Shown here: piece by piece, positions 47,350 to 58,239 of the stretch
Numbering within the stretch: the first letter of the stretch is position 1
Layout of the letters: each line of letters begins with the position of its first letter
Source of the DNA: an uncultured Burkholderiaceae bacterium
Lineage (GTDB): Bacteria > Pseudomonadota > Gammaproteobacteria > Burkholderiales > Burkholderiaceae_B
NCBI GenBank assembly: GCA_937888805.1
Contig: CALBEY010000005.1
Location: 1 to 63,867, forward strand
DNA: 63,867 bases
Reading direction: 5' to 3'
Position numbers and translations under genes: made by a program
The notes under the pieces: generated by a model
The model's input: the letters and a program-made list of their open reading frames with translations, nothing else
Databases searched by the model: none
Told to the model about the DNA's origin: nothing

Positions 47350-47355
47350 ATTATA
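47350..47355 (-). promoter_or_regulatory. -10 element of argH, close to the start codon
   Basis: Consensus TATAAT on the minus strand, followed by nine bases (CAAAGCATC) and the ATG. A start site would leave a leader of only about two bases. Confidence 0.5.
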
Positions 47356-47423
47356 GAGCCATCGCTGACGCCCTTGTCATGCCATAATCAAACCTCAATT
47401 TCAATACGAATGTGAAGGTGCCC

Positions 47424-49462
<2,039 letters not shown>

Positions 49463-49514
49463 TGCGGGTTGTGTCGACAATAAAGTCAACAATAAAAAAA
49501 GACCCTGGACTGCC

Positions 49515-51140
49515 ATGAAATCTTTTGACTGGAAAAACCCCTATCCAAGCGTGCGCATTCCAGTGTTTGCGCGCAATATCGTTTCAACCTCTCATCCTTT
49601 GGCAGCCCAATCGGGCCTGCAAATGCTTTACAAAGGCGGCACTGCTGTTGATGCGGCTATTGCCGCCGCAGCTGTTATTACCATGACTGAGCCCGTGTCG
49701 TGTGGCTTGGGTGGTGATGCTTTTGCGATTGTTTGGCACGAAGGTCAGGCGCATGGCCTGAATGCCTCTGGCCATGCACCCATGGCTTGGAATCCCGCGT
49801 ACTTTGCCAACAAATACGGTCGTAATGCACAAGGTCACGCCAACGCGCCCAAGCGAGGCGTTGACGCGGTTACGGTGCCAGGGGTTGTGGCTGGCTGGGC
49901 GGCCTTACACGAAAAGTTTGGTCGTTTGCCTTTCTCTGACCTGATGGCTCCCGCAGCGGCCATCGCTAAGCGCGGTTATGCCGTACCACCGGTGGTCGCA
50001 CACAAATGGGCAGCCGCCGTTCCTGAGCTCTCTGGGCAACCCGGTTATGCCGAGGCCTTCATGCCCAATGGTCGTGCGCCGCAGGTTGGTGAGCGGTTTT
50101 CGTTGCCGGCGGCAGCCGAAACATTCCACCTCATTGGTCAAACCAATGGGCGAACCATGTATGACGGTGAAATGGCCAAGCGCATGGTTCAGCACCTACA
50201 AGCCAACGGTGGTGCTCACACGCTAGAAGATTTCGCTGCCTATGCCCCTCAGTGGGTAGAGCCGCTGACCAAAGACTTTCAAGGCTTCACGTTGCATGAA
50301 CTGCCACCCAATGGCCAAGGCATTGCGGCTTTGATTGCGGTGGGCATTTTGGAGCAGTTTGATTTGAGCGCTTTGCCGCTCGATAGCGTGCAATCACAAC
50401 ACTTACAAATCGAAGCCATGAAACTCGCATTTGCCGATTTGTATCGTTACGTGAGCGAGCCAAGAACCATGACGGTAACGCCTGAGCAGATGCTGGCGCC
50501 TGACTATTTGGCGGCTCGTGCGAAATTAATTGATCCCGGCCGTGCCTCTCATTTTGGTGCGGGCGTGCCTGATGCCGGTGGCACCATTTATTTGTCAGCG
50601 GCAGACGAAAGCGGCATGATGATTTCGTTTATTCAATCGAACTACATGGGGTTTGGGTCTGGCGTGGTGGTGCCCAATACCGGCATTAGCCTACAAAACA
50701 GGGGTTGTGGGTTTTCAATGGATGAAGCCTCACCCAATGTGGTGGGTGGGCATAAGAGACCCTTTCACACCATCATTCCTGGATTCTTGAGTCGTCAAGG
50801 TGCACCCGTGATGAGCTTCGGTGTGATGGGTGGTGATATTCAGCCCCAAGGACACATGCAAACATTGGTTCGCATGCTCGCTTACAACCAACAACCACAA
50901 GCGGCATGTTGCGCGCCGCGATGGAAGGTAAACCGTGACTTCACGCTTGACGTTGAGTCCACCATGGATCCCGAGGTGGTGAAAGGGCTGGCCGCCAAAG
51001 GTCACGTTTTAAAGTCAATCGAAGACCCATACATGGACTTCGGATCTGGCCAGTTTATTTGGCGCCTGTCTGAAAATTTAGAAGATGGCTATGTCGCGGC
51101 GAGCGACAGCCGTCGCGACGGACAGGCTGTCGGGTTTTAA
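49515..51140 (+). CDS. gamma-glutamyltransferase family protein (YwrD-like, no signal peptide)
   Basis: 541 aa from ATG 49515 (MKSFDWKNPYPSVRIPVFAR); a longer frame reaching back into glnB is rejected. Ntn-hydrolase fold: N-terminal stretch MLYKGGTAVDAAIAAA and EPVSCGLGGDAF, and candidate nucleophile Thr357 in DAGGTIYLS after autocleavage. No signal peptide, unlike exported GGT, so it is probably cytosolic; family members act on glutathione or other gamma-glutamyl amides. Its stop overlaps the MFS stop by four bases. Confidence 0.85.
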   Translation: MKSFDWKNPYPSVRIPVFARNIVSTSHPLAAQSGLQMLYKGGTAVDAAIAAAAVITMTEPVSCGLGGDAFAIVWHEGQAHGLNASGHAPMAWNPAYFANKYGRNAQGHANAPKRGVDAVTVPGVVAGWAALHEKFGRLPFSDLMAPAAAIAKRGYAVPPVVAHKWAAAVPELSGQPGYAEAFMPNGRAPQVGERFSLPAAAETFHLIGQTNGRTMYDGEMAKRMVQHLQANGGAHTLEDFAAYAPQWVEPLTKDFQGFTLHELPPNGQGIAALIAVGILEQFDLSALPLDSVQSQHLQIEAMKLAFADLYRYVSEPRTMTVTPEQMLAPDYLAARAKLIDPGRASHFGAGVPDAGGTIYLSAADESGMMISFIQSNYMGFGSGVVVPNTGISLQNRGCGFSMDEASPNVVGGHKRPFHTIIPGFLSRQGAPVMSFGVMGGDIQPQGHMQTLVRMLAYNQQPQAACCAPRWKVNRDFTLDVESTMDPEVVKGLAAKGHVLKSIEDPYMDFGSGQFIWRLSENLEDGYVAASDSRRDGQAVGF

Positions 51141-52354
51141 GCCGCTGACGGTGTTTGTGCATCGTGGCGGTGTTGCCAAAACATGAGTGCAAAGACCAGC
51201 AGTACGCAAGGAAAGATAATCCAGTTGATGATCTCCCAGCCGGCCACAGACAGGAGTTTGCCCGAGGCGAATGAGGAAATTGCCACTGAGCCAAAAACCA
51301 AGAAATCATTCATGGCTTGAACACGCGTTTTTTCTTGTGGTCGATGGCAGGCTGTGATCATTGTGGTGGCGCCAATGAAGCCGAAGTTCCAGCCCACACC
51401 GAGTAGCACCAGAGCCACCCAAAAGTGGCTCAAACCAAGTCCTGAAAGTCCAACCGCGCCAGCCGCCGCCAAAAGTAACAAACCCGTTACCGTCACCGTC
51501 GTGACGCCGAATCGCTGAATGAGTCGTCCAGTAAAAAAGCTAGGGCCAAACATGGCCAATACATGCCATTGAATACCAAGGGCGGCTTCACCCACGGTGT
51601 GGCCGCATCCGACCATTGCCACAGGTGCTGCTGTCATGACAAAACTCATTAAGGCGTAAGAAACGACGCCGGCAGTTACTGCCACGATGAATTTTGGTTG
51701 TGCGGCAATCTCTTTTAGCGATCGCACTGGTGCATCGCTGGCTGTTGCTGGTGGTGAGCCGACCAGAGCAGTCTTGGTGCTGCGCAAACCCCAAATAACA
51801 GGCAGCACCAGCAATGCCAGTATTCCTTGTGAGACAAAGGCGCCTGCAAAGGGCGCTAGGGGAATTAAGTCACGGGTCCAAATCACGGTTTGAGGGCCAA
51901 TAATGGCGCCAAAAAGACCGCCAAACATGACCAACGATATAAGCCGTGGTTTCATTTCATCGGGTGCGCCGTCAGCCACGGCGAAGCGATAGCTTTGCAC
52001 GTACGAGGCATAAAAGCCCGCGATCATGGTCCCAATACAAAAAAGAACGAACATCTGTTGGTAAATGCCTGCGGCGGCAACCATGCCACCCGCGGCGCCA
52101 AGCACAGCGCCAAACAAGTAGCCCGCCCGGCGACCAAAGCGTTTCATCAGCCAAGCCGCTGGCAGGGTGCCGATGGCCAGTCCCAAATTAAAGATGCTGA
52201 TCGGCAGGGTAGCAAAGGCTGGATTGCTCGCCAGTTGTAAGCCAACCAAGCCACCCAGTGAAACGATAATGGCTGGACTGGCGCCGCCTAGGGCTTGAGC
52301 GGTGGTTAGAACTCGGGCATTGTATTGAGCTCGGTGGTGAGCGTCTGTGATCAT
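51137..52354 (-). CDS. MFS transporter, inner membrane
   Basis: 405 aa from ATG 52354 (MITDAHHRAQYNARV), which shares ATGA with ubiC. About 12 hydrophobic helices, with the MFS loop MKRFGRRAGYLFGAVLG between helices 2 and 3. The substrate is unknown; family context does not point to antibiotics or sugars. It is downstream of ubiC on one transcript, which makes a quinone-precursor or 4-hydroxybenzoate-like substrate a guess only. Confidence 0.85.
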   Translation of the reverse strand: MITDAHHRAQYNARVLTTAQALGGASPAIIVSLGGLVGLQLASNPAFATLPISIFNLGLAIGTLPAAWLMKRFGRRAGYLFGAVLGAAGGMVAAAGIYQQMFVLFCIGTMIAGFYASYVQSYRFAVADGAPDEMKPRLISLVMFGGLFGAIIGPQTVIWTRDLIPLAPFAGAFVSQGILALLVLPVIWGLRSTKTALVGSPPATASDAPVRSLKEIAAQPKFIVAVTAGVVSYALMSFVMTAAPVAMVGCGHTVGEAALGIQWHVLAMFGPSFFTGRLIQRFGVTTVTVTGLLLLAAAGAVGLSGLGLSHFWVALVLLGVGWNFGFIGATTMITACHRPQEKTRVQAMNDFLVFGSVAISSFASGKLLSVAGWEIINWIIFPCVLLVFALMFWQHRHDAQTPSAA

Positions 52355-52935
52355 GGTTTTTTTCTCTTTTCGATCATTTGCCAAAATGCAGGTAGAAAGC
52401 ATTCTGACACCAAAAGCCTCTTGACTTGACAAATAAAAAGTGAACGCCTGGCTAACAGGGTCGGCCGATATTGGTGGTAAAGACCGTTGTTGTTCCGATG
52501 TGACAGTGCTTGCGCAAGTCCTTGCGTTCGACGAATTTTGGTGAAACCAAAGTGGCTGCGACGAACCCGAGCATCGTCATACAGCATATCAGCGAGTGGT
52601 CGGGTGCCCAATTGACGGATGCCGCGCCACACACCCGTCGACGATTGTCTGTCAGTCAAGCTGCGGGCAACAACACAAGGGATGCCATCAATGGACATCA
52701 CCACTTCACGTATCCAAGCGACTTGGTTTGGCGGCAGTTGCAAGCACAAAGCCTCATCAATTGCGGGTTTTTGTGAGCGTTCCTCAAGCACAGTCAACGT
52801 TAGGTTGCCCATCGAGCGCAAGCCGTCAGTCAGGGCACCTTGTTTCGTGAGCCATTGCTTTTGTGTCGTTGTAAGCTGAGCGTGGGGTTTTTGCCGCCAA
52901 GCCAATGCATTTAAGTATGGTGTTGAATGCGTCAT
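52351..52935 (-). CDS. ubiC: chorismate lyase UbiC
   Basis: 194 aa. The fold signature ALTDGLRS (34-41), VMSIDGIPCVVARSLTD, QLGTRPLADMLYDD and RRSLFI...LVSECFLPAFW are typical of UbiC. It converts chorismate to 4-hydroxybenzoate and pyruvate, the first committed step of ubiquinone synthesis. A GATAAT lies eight bases before the ATG in a 22-bp spacer shared with the divergent RluF-like gene. Confidence 0.88.
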   Translation of the reverse strand: MTHSTPYLNALAWRQKPHAQLTTTQKQWLTKQGALTDGLRSMGNLTLTVLEERSQKPAIDEALCLQLPPNQVAWIREVVMSIDGIPCVVARSLTDRQSSTGVWRGIRQLGTRPLADMLYDDARVRRSHFGFTKIRRTQGLAQALSHRNNNGLYHQYRPTLLARRSLFICQVKRLLVSECFLPAFWQMIEKRKKP

Positions 52936-52942
52936 AAGGCGC

Positions 52943-52949
52943 TATTATC
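52943..52949. promoter_or_regulatory. overlapping divergent -10 elements (ubiC and RluF-like gene)
   Basis: TATTAT (52943-52948, plus strand) and GATAAT (52949-52944, minus strand) overlap in a 22-bp spacer. They lie nine and eight bases from their ATGs. Any -35 must lie inside the other gene. Confidence 0.45.
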
Positions 52950-52957
52950 GCAAGCCT

Positions 52958-53686
52958 ATGGAAAAAGTGCGCATCTCAAAATTAATGGCCGAACAAGGGC
53001 TCTGTTCTAGGCGGGAGGCGGACGCCTTTTTGGCCGCTGGGCAAGTCACGGTTGACGGTTTGCCTGTGGGCGTTGGTGACAAAGCGTTGCCGGGTCAAAA
53101 AATCGTCTTGAATCGGCAAGCGCAACGCCAGCAACAATCTTCTGTGACGATCTTGATTCACAAACCGATCGGTATCGTTTCTGCGCAAGCTGAAATGGGT
53201 TATTTGCCTGCCGTTACACTCGTCAAAGCCGACACACAGTCGCGTTTTGATCGATCGGGACGGCGGTTTCGGTCTAGCGACTTGCGCGGGCTGGCTGTTG
53301 CGGGTCGGCTTGACATCGATTCGACCGGTCTTTTGGTGTTGACCCAAGACGGACGGGTGGCGCGCCAGCTGATCGGTCAAGACAGCGCGATCGAGAAAGA
53401 ATACTTGGTCCGCGTTCAAGGGCGGCTATCAAACGCTGGCTTGCAGCAGTTGCGTCACGGTTTGTCCCTTGACGGCCAAGCCCTTAAGCCGGCAAAGGTC
53501 AGCTGGCAAAACGAGGACCAATTGAGCTTTGTTTTGCGGGAAGGCAAAAAGCGACAGATTCGACGCATGTGCGAAATGGTGGGTTTGACGGTCGTTGGTT
53601 TAAAACGCGTTCGGATCGGCCAAGTCAGGTTAGCTGAGCTTGGCGTGGGCCAGTGGCGTTATTTGAGTGCACAAGAACAGTTTTAG
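52958..53686 (+). CDS. RsuA/RluF-family pseudouridine synthase
   Basis: 242 aa. An N-terminal S4 domain (RISKLMAEQGLCSRREAD, 5-22) and a catalytic core with AGRLDIDSTGLLVLTQDG, Asp119 being the conserved nucleophile. It turns uridine into pseudouridine in 23S rRNA. The S4 start and length look like RluB/RluF; RluF (U2604) is my best guess. It converges on rlmJ with a four-base overlap. Confidence 0.85.
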   Translation: MEKVRISKLMAEQGLCSRREADAFLAAGQVTVDGLPVGVGDKALPGQKIVLNRQAQRQQQSSVTILIHKPIGIVSAQAEMGYLPAVTLVKADTQSRFDRSGRRFRSSDLRGLAVAGRLDIDSTGLLVLTQDGRVARQLIGQDSAIEKEYLVRVQGRLSNAGLQQLRHGLSLDGQALKPAKVSWQNEDQLSFVLREGKKRQIRRMCEMVGLTVVGLKRVRIGQVRLAELGVGQWRYLSAQEQF

Positions 53687-54555
53687 GTTGGGCTAGTGCC
53701 GGCTTCAAGTTGCCACCGGGCAGTTGTGTCTTGCGCCAAAATGGGTGTCAACCAAGGCAATGTTTCTCGGATTTGCTGGCCCAGTCGAAAGGGTGGATTA
53801 ACGATAAACATCCCTGAGCCGAAAAGGCCGTGACCATCGGGTGGCGCTTTGCAAACAGTCATGTTGACGTCCAGCCAGGTTAACGGTTGAAGAGACTTCA
53901 GGCGCTTGAGTTGGCGCACCAACTGCTCAACTTCACGGCGATTGACCCGTGGATACCAAATCAGATAACAACCGGTTGGAAAGCGTTGTATAGCCTGCGC
54001 CATGGCTTCAGCCACAAATCGGTAATCGCGTTTGTCTTCGTATGATGGATCAATGAGTGTGACGGCTCGCTTAGAAGCAGGAGGTAAGATTGACTTTAGT
54101 CCGGCATACCCATCGTGCTGTTCGGCAGTGACCGCTCTTGGTGGCAACCCAGGATACTGCGCCAGATTTTTGCGTAAAACGTCAAATTCAGCGCTCAGTT
54201 GTTCGTACAATTTGACTTTGTCTTGCGCTCGCAGGCTTTGTAGCGCGAGCCATGGTGAACCAGGGTAGAGCGTCAAGGTATTGTCAGGGTTAAGTTTGGC
54301 GATAGCTTCTTTGTAGCGTTGGACCATGGGCGGCGCATCAGCCAAGTCCCAGATCCGAGCAATGCCATCTTGATATTCGGCCCGTTTATTGGCCCAAACA
54401 CCTGTTAGGTCGTAAAGTCCAGCGCCAGCATGGGTGTCGACCACCCAAAAACCAGCGTCTTTTTGCTGGAAATGCGCAATAACTTCTAAAAACAGCATGT
54501 GTTTCAGAATGTCAGCGTGGTTGCCTGCATGAAAGCCGTGTCGGTAACTAAACAA
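53683..54555 (-). CDS. rlmJ: RlmJ, 23S rRNA (adenine-2030 N6)-methyltransferase
   Basis: 290 aa if started at TTG 54555: this gives MFSYRHGFHAGNHADILKH, the family N-terminus, and GGAG lies nine bases upstream. The upstream GTG 54579 would start before that site. SAM motif VVDTHAGAGLYDL and catalytic LIDPSYEDK are seen; E. coli RlmJ has DPPY, here the third residue is Ser. It methylates A2030 of 23S rRNA. Confidence 0.9.
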   Translation of the reverse strand: MFSYRHGFHAGNHADILKHMLFLEVIAHFQQKDAGFWVVDTHAGAGLYDLTGVWANKRAEYQDGIARIWDLADAPPMVQRYKEAIAKLNPDNTLTLYPGSPWLALQSLRAQDKVKLYEQLSAEFDVLRKNLAQYPGLPPRAVTAEQHDGYAGLKSILPPASKRAVTLIDPSYEDKRDYRFVAEAMAQAIQRFPTGCYLIWYPRVNRREVEQLVRQLKRLKSLQPLTWLDVNMTVCKAPPDGHGLFGSGMFIVNPPFRLGQQIRETLPWLTPILAQDTTARWQLEAGTSPT

Positions 54556-54660
54556 TTTTGGAATCTCCGTTGGCAGCACTTCGGTCGAGGATTGGGACCG
54601 ATGCTGTCAACCGCAATGGTACACTCAGCGACGTTTACCTTTGGGTTATGAGTCACTTCT

Positions 54661-56613
54661 ATGTTTGATTTCATTCGTAGTCAGCGCCGCATCATGATGC
54701 TGGTTTTGTTGGTACTGGTTGTGCCGGCTTTTGCATTTTTTGGTATCGAGGGTTACACAGGCTTTATGTCGAGCAACAAAGAGCTGGCGAAAGTCAATGG
54801 TGTGCCAGTTACTGAGCCAGAGTTTGATGCCGCCAGACGTGCACAACTTGAGCAAATGCGATCTGTGCTCGGCGCGAGTTTTGATGCCCAAGCGATAGAC
54901 ACGCCAGCGTTTCGAGAACGCGTTTTGAATGAAATAATTGATCAGCGTGTGATTGCGTCAGCCGCCATTGCGGGCCGCTACACAGTTTCAGACGAGTCCC
55001 TGCGTGACGCGATAGCAAATATTCCTGCTGTTCAAGAGAATGGCGTGTTTTCTCCGGAACGTTACCGACAGATTTTGGCTCGTCAAGGCATGACACCCGC
55101 GGAATTTGAAATGAGTTTGCGTCGGGATTTGATCATGGCACAGGTGCTTGGGCCTGTTGGCGCAACAACCCAGCCACCCCAGGCGGTATTGACACAGATC
55201 GTCAATGGATTGACTGAGCAGCGGACAGTCGCTATTCGGCGCTTTGATGCCAGCACATACTCGGCAGACGTCACGATCACAGATGCCGATATCGAAAAAT
55301 GGTACAGCGAAAACGTTGCTCGTTTGCGCCAGCCAGAAAGCATTGATGTGCAGTACATCGTGCTCGATGAGGCAGCCGCGTCGAGCGGTATAACGGTTTC
55401 TGAAGCTGAAATTGAACCGTTTTATCAACAAAACCAAAGTCGGTATGGCCAACCAGAGCGCCGTCGTGTCAGCCACATTTTGTTAGAAGTGCCTGCTAGT
55501 GCAAATGCTGAAGTCAAGGCAGCGGCTCAAGCCCAAGCCATTTCGCTGGCCGAGCAAATTAAAGCTGACCCATCGCGCTTTGAAGTTTTGGCCAAAGAGC
55601 GATCCCAAGATCCTGGTTCGGCGGCACAAGGTGGTGATTTGGGTTGGATCGTAAAAGACACGCTGGTGCCTGAGGTAGAGGCGGCGGTATTTGAGCTGCC
55701 CAAAGACCAGATTTCTGGCGTCGTTGAAAGCCCATTTGGTTATCATGTTTTAAAAGTGACCGACATTCAGGCGCCTAGTATCAAACCTTTAGCGGATGTG
55801 CGCGATGAGTTGGTTGCTGAAATCAAACAACAAATGGCAGCGGCCAAATTTGCTGATCTAGCCACCGAATTAACGAGCGCTGTTTATGATCAACGTGAGG
55901 CACTGGCGCCGATTGCCCAGCAGCTTGGCCTATCTTTACAAACGGCACAGGGTTTGTCGCGTCAAGGATTGCTCTCTGATGAGTTCTTTAAGCGCGACCA
56001 GGCACTGGCCGCTGGCACTGAGGAAATTTTGAATCAGCCCCGTGTGTTGCAAACCGCTTTTTCGCCTGATGTGTTCACGGACCGTTTTAACTCCGGGCCC
56101 ATCGAAATTTCGCCTGGTTTGATTGTCGCGCTGCGAGTGCAAAATGTTCGACCATCATACGAACCAACGCTTGAGCAGTTGTCATCGCTCATTCGCGAAG
56201 CATTAACCCAAGAACGTGCATTGGCATTGGCCCGAGAAAGTGGTCAGGCGGCACTTTTAATCGCCAGTGAAACCTCGGCGCCAGAAGGCTTTAGTCCTGC
56301 TGAGGTGGTTTCACGTCGCGATTCTCGAAATCTATTGCCAGCAGAGGTCGGTGCGGTCATGCGACTGGCTGCTAACAAAGTGCCAACATTCATCGGTGTT
56401 GACACACCGTTGGGCTACAGTCTGCTTAATGTTCAAGCCGTTAACGCTGGCGAAAGTTTGGCACCTGAGCAAATTGACCAAATTCGCCAACAATTGGCTC
56501 AAGCCTGGGGCTTAGCCGAAGAGCGCAGCGCTTTGCAAATATTGCGTAAACAGTACGACACGCAAATCCTGCCCGATGCGCAGTCGTTACTGACCGCTGA
56601 TCCCATCCAATAA
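54661..56613 (+). CDS. ppiD: PpiD-like periplasmic folding factor
   Basis: 650 aa. A single N-terminal transmembrane anchor (IMMLVLLVLVVPAFAFFGI, 11-29), a SurA-like N-terminal region, and a parvulin domain with RRRVSHILLEVP and GGDLGWIVK and FGYHVLKV. It is anchored in the inner membrane and assists newly translocated proteins near SecYEG. The PPIase domain may be weak or inactive, as in E. coli PpiD. Confidence 0.93.
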   Translation: MFDFIRSQRRIMMLVLLVLVVPAFAFFGIEGYTGFMSSNKELAKVNGVPVTEPEFDAARRAQLEQMRSVLGASFDAQAIDTPAFRERVLNEIIDQRVIASAAIAGRYTVSDESLRDAIANIPAVQENGVFSPERYRQILARQGMTPAEFEMSLRRDLIMAQVLGPVGATTQPPQAVLTQIVNGLTEQRTVAIRRFDASTYSADVTITDADIEKWYSENVARLRQPESIDVQYIVLDEAAASSGITVSEAEIEPFYQQNQSRYGQPERRRVSHILLEVPASANAEVKAAAQAQAISLAEQIKADPSRFEVLAKERSQDPGSAAQGGDLGWIVKDTLVPEVEAAVFELPKDQISGVVESPFGYHVLKVTDIQAPSIKPLADVRDELVAEIKQQMAAAKFADLATELTSAVYDQREALAPIAQQLGLSLQTAQGLSRQGLLSDEFFKRDQALAAGTEEILNQPRVLQTAFSPDVFTDRFNSGPIEISPGLIVALRVQNVRPSYEPTLEQLSSLIREALTQERALALARESGQAALLIASETSAPEGFSPAEVVSRRDSRNLLPAEVGAVMRLAANKVPTFIGVDTPLGYSLLNVQAVNAGESLAPEQIDQIRQQLAQAWGLAEERSALQILRKQYDTQILPDAQSLLTADPIQ

Positions 56614-56667
56614 TGCGGCGCTAAAGCTATCGCCTAGGTGTCTGCTTTTGTGCATCACACACAACTT

Positions 56668-57402
56668 TTAGTTTGCTTTTTTTGCGGAATGCTCGATCAG
56701 TACGGGCTCTAAAACAGCCCAGACATTTTTCAAAAGCAACGGTTGGGCGTGCTCAGCCGGATGGATGCCATCGGCGATAAACAAGTTGCGGTCCATCTCA
56801 AGGCCCGCCAATAAAAACGGAATCAAACGAGCACCTGTTTGGGCAGAAAGCGCTGGAAATAAGTCACGAAACTGTTTGGTGTATGCCGGTCCGTAATTGG
56901 CGGGGATTTGCATGCCAGCCAAGATGACCGTGGCGCCACTCGACTGTGAGAGTTCGATCATTTGAAGTAAGTTTTGTCGAGTCATGTCCAAGGACAAGCC
57001 GCGGAGGGCATCGTTACCCCCGAGCTCAACAATAACAATGTCAGGTTGCTGCTTGGCTAACAACGCAGGTAGACGCGTGAGACCTGAGCTCGTGGTGTCA
57101 CCGCTGATGCTTGCATTGACGATTGTTGGTGGTGTTGGATCGTTTTGGGCCAATCGTTCGCGTAACAACTGTACCCAGCCGCTGTTGCGTCGAATGCCAT
57201 ATTCCGATGACAAGCTATCGCCCAAGACAACGATCGTGCCTGACGATTCGATTGCCTTAAGCGGTTGCGCGGCATACAAAGAAGGGCTTAATAATACGGT
57301 GACCATCACCAAAATGACAATGAGAAATCCCTGCAAAATAACACCGATGTTCGGTTGGAAATTTAATCGGCGTGATGCTGAGTCGTGAGACAATGTTTTC
57401 AT
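56668..57402 (-). CDS. tesA: TesA-type SGNH esterase/thioesterase
   Basis: 244 aa from ATG 57402. An N-terminal signal (hydrophobic VILQGFLIVILVMVTVLLSP, 21-40, cleavage-like LYAAQ) suggests export. SGNH blocks: GDSLSSEYG (Ser63 nucleophile), GGND, and DGIHP near the C-terminus. Family members hydrolyse thioesters, esters and lysophospholipids. Divergent from ybbA, with overlapping start codons. Confidence 0.92.
   Translation of the reverse strand: MKTLSHDSASRRLNFQPNIGVILQGFLIVILVMVTVLLSPSLYAAQPLKAIESSGTIVVLGDSLSSEYGIRRNSGWVQLLRERLAQNDPTPPTIVNASISGDTTSSGLTRLPALLAKQQPDIVIVELGGNDALRGLSLDMTRQNLLQMIELSQSSGATVILAGMQIPANYGPAYTKQFRDLFPALSAQTGARLIPFLLAGLEMDRNLFIADGIHPAEHAQPLLLKNVWAVLEPVLIEHSAKKAN
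57389..57394 (+). promoter_or_regulatory. candidate -10 of ybbA inside tesA
   Basis: GACAAT, six bases before the ybbA ATG at 57401, the same spacing as in other leaderless candidates. It lies within the tesA coding region on the other strand. Confidence 0.35.
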
Positions 57403-58114
57403 GATGAATGAGATAAAACAAGCAAATAAAGGCAGGGCTATCGAGGTTGCTGGCTTGAGCAAGCGCGTATCAGATGCCGGCGGCGAACTAACGATCCTAG
57501 ACGATATCAGTTTTGGGGTGGCTCGGGGCGAGTCGGTATCAATCACGGGGGCCTCTGGGTCGGGCAAATCAACACTGCTTGGACTGTTGGCGGGTTTAGA
57601 TGCTCCCAGCACAGGATCGGTTCATTTGCTTGGCGAGAATATATCAGCGTTAAGCGAAGACGGTCGCGCACGCTTTAGGGCTGCGCATGTCGGTTTTGTT
57701 TTTCAGTCATTTCAATTGTTAGCCAATTTAACTGCCCTAGAAAACGTGATGTTGCCCCTAGAGTTGGCTGACAAAGCGGCGCTTGAACCAGCCAAAGCGG
57801 CGCTGACCCAAGTGGGGTTAGAGCATCGGTTCAATCACTATCCTTCAACACTGTCTGGTGGTGAACAGCAACGCGTTTCTATTGCGAGAGCCTTCATTAG
57901 CCGTCCAGCGATTCTGTTTGCCGATGAACCCACGGGCAGTTTGGATGTGGTGACTGGCGGTCGCATCATTGATTTGATGTTTCAACTGCATCGAGACAAC
58001 GGAACCACCCTAGTGCTTGTGACACACGACGGACACTTGGCAACACGTTGTGAGCGGTCTTTAGAAATTCAAGCGGGTCGATTGATCCTGCCTGAGACGT
58101 CAATCATGACTTAA
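57401..58114 (+). CDS. ybbA: YbbA-like ABC transporter ATPase
   Basis: 237 aa. Walker A GASGSGKST, signature LSGGEQQRVSIARAF, Walker B ILFADEPTGSLD and VTHD. It is a MacB/LolD-type ATPase. In E. coli, ybbA is divergent from tesA and followed by the permease gene ybbP; here an amidase follows, so no permease partner is in the window. The start codon overlaps that of tesA; ATG 57404 is an alternative. Confidence 0.88.
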   Translation: MMNEIKQANKGRAIEVAGLSKRVSDAGGELTILDDISFGVARGESVSITGASGSGKSTLLGLLAGLDAPSTGSVHLLGENISALSEDGRARFRAAHVGFVFQSFQLLANLTALENVMLPLELADKAALEPAKAALTQVGLEHRFNHYPSTLSGGEQQRVSIARAFISRPAILFADEPTGSLDVVTGGRIIDLMFQLHRDNGTTLVLVTHDGHLATRCERSLEIQAGRLILPETSIMT

Positions 58115-58239
58115 TTGCAGTGCTGCGGGCTGTTACAGCGCTCAACGGCGTTTAAGAAAAATACTGAATCGTGGGGTTTGGGCTTGTTTTTTGGTAAGGT
58201 GATGTTCACTTTTAGTCATCAACCGGCTGGTAACTCACC

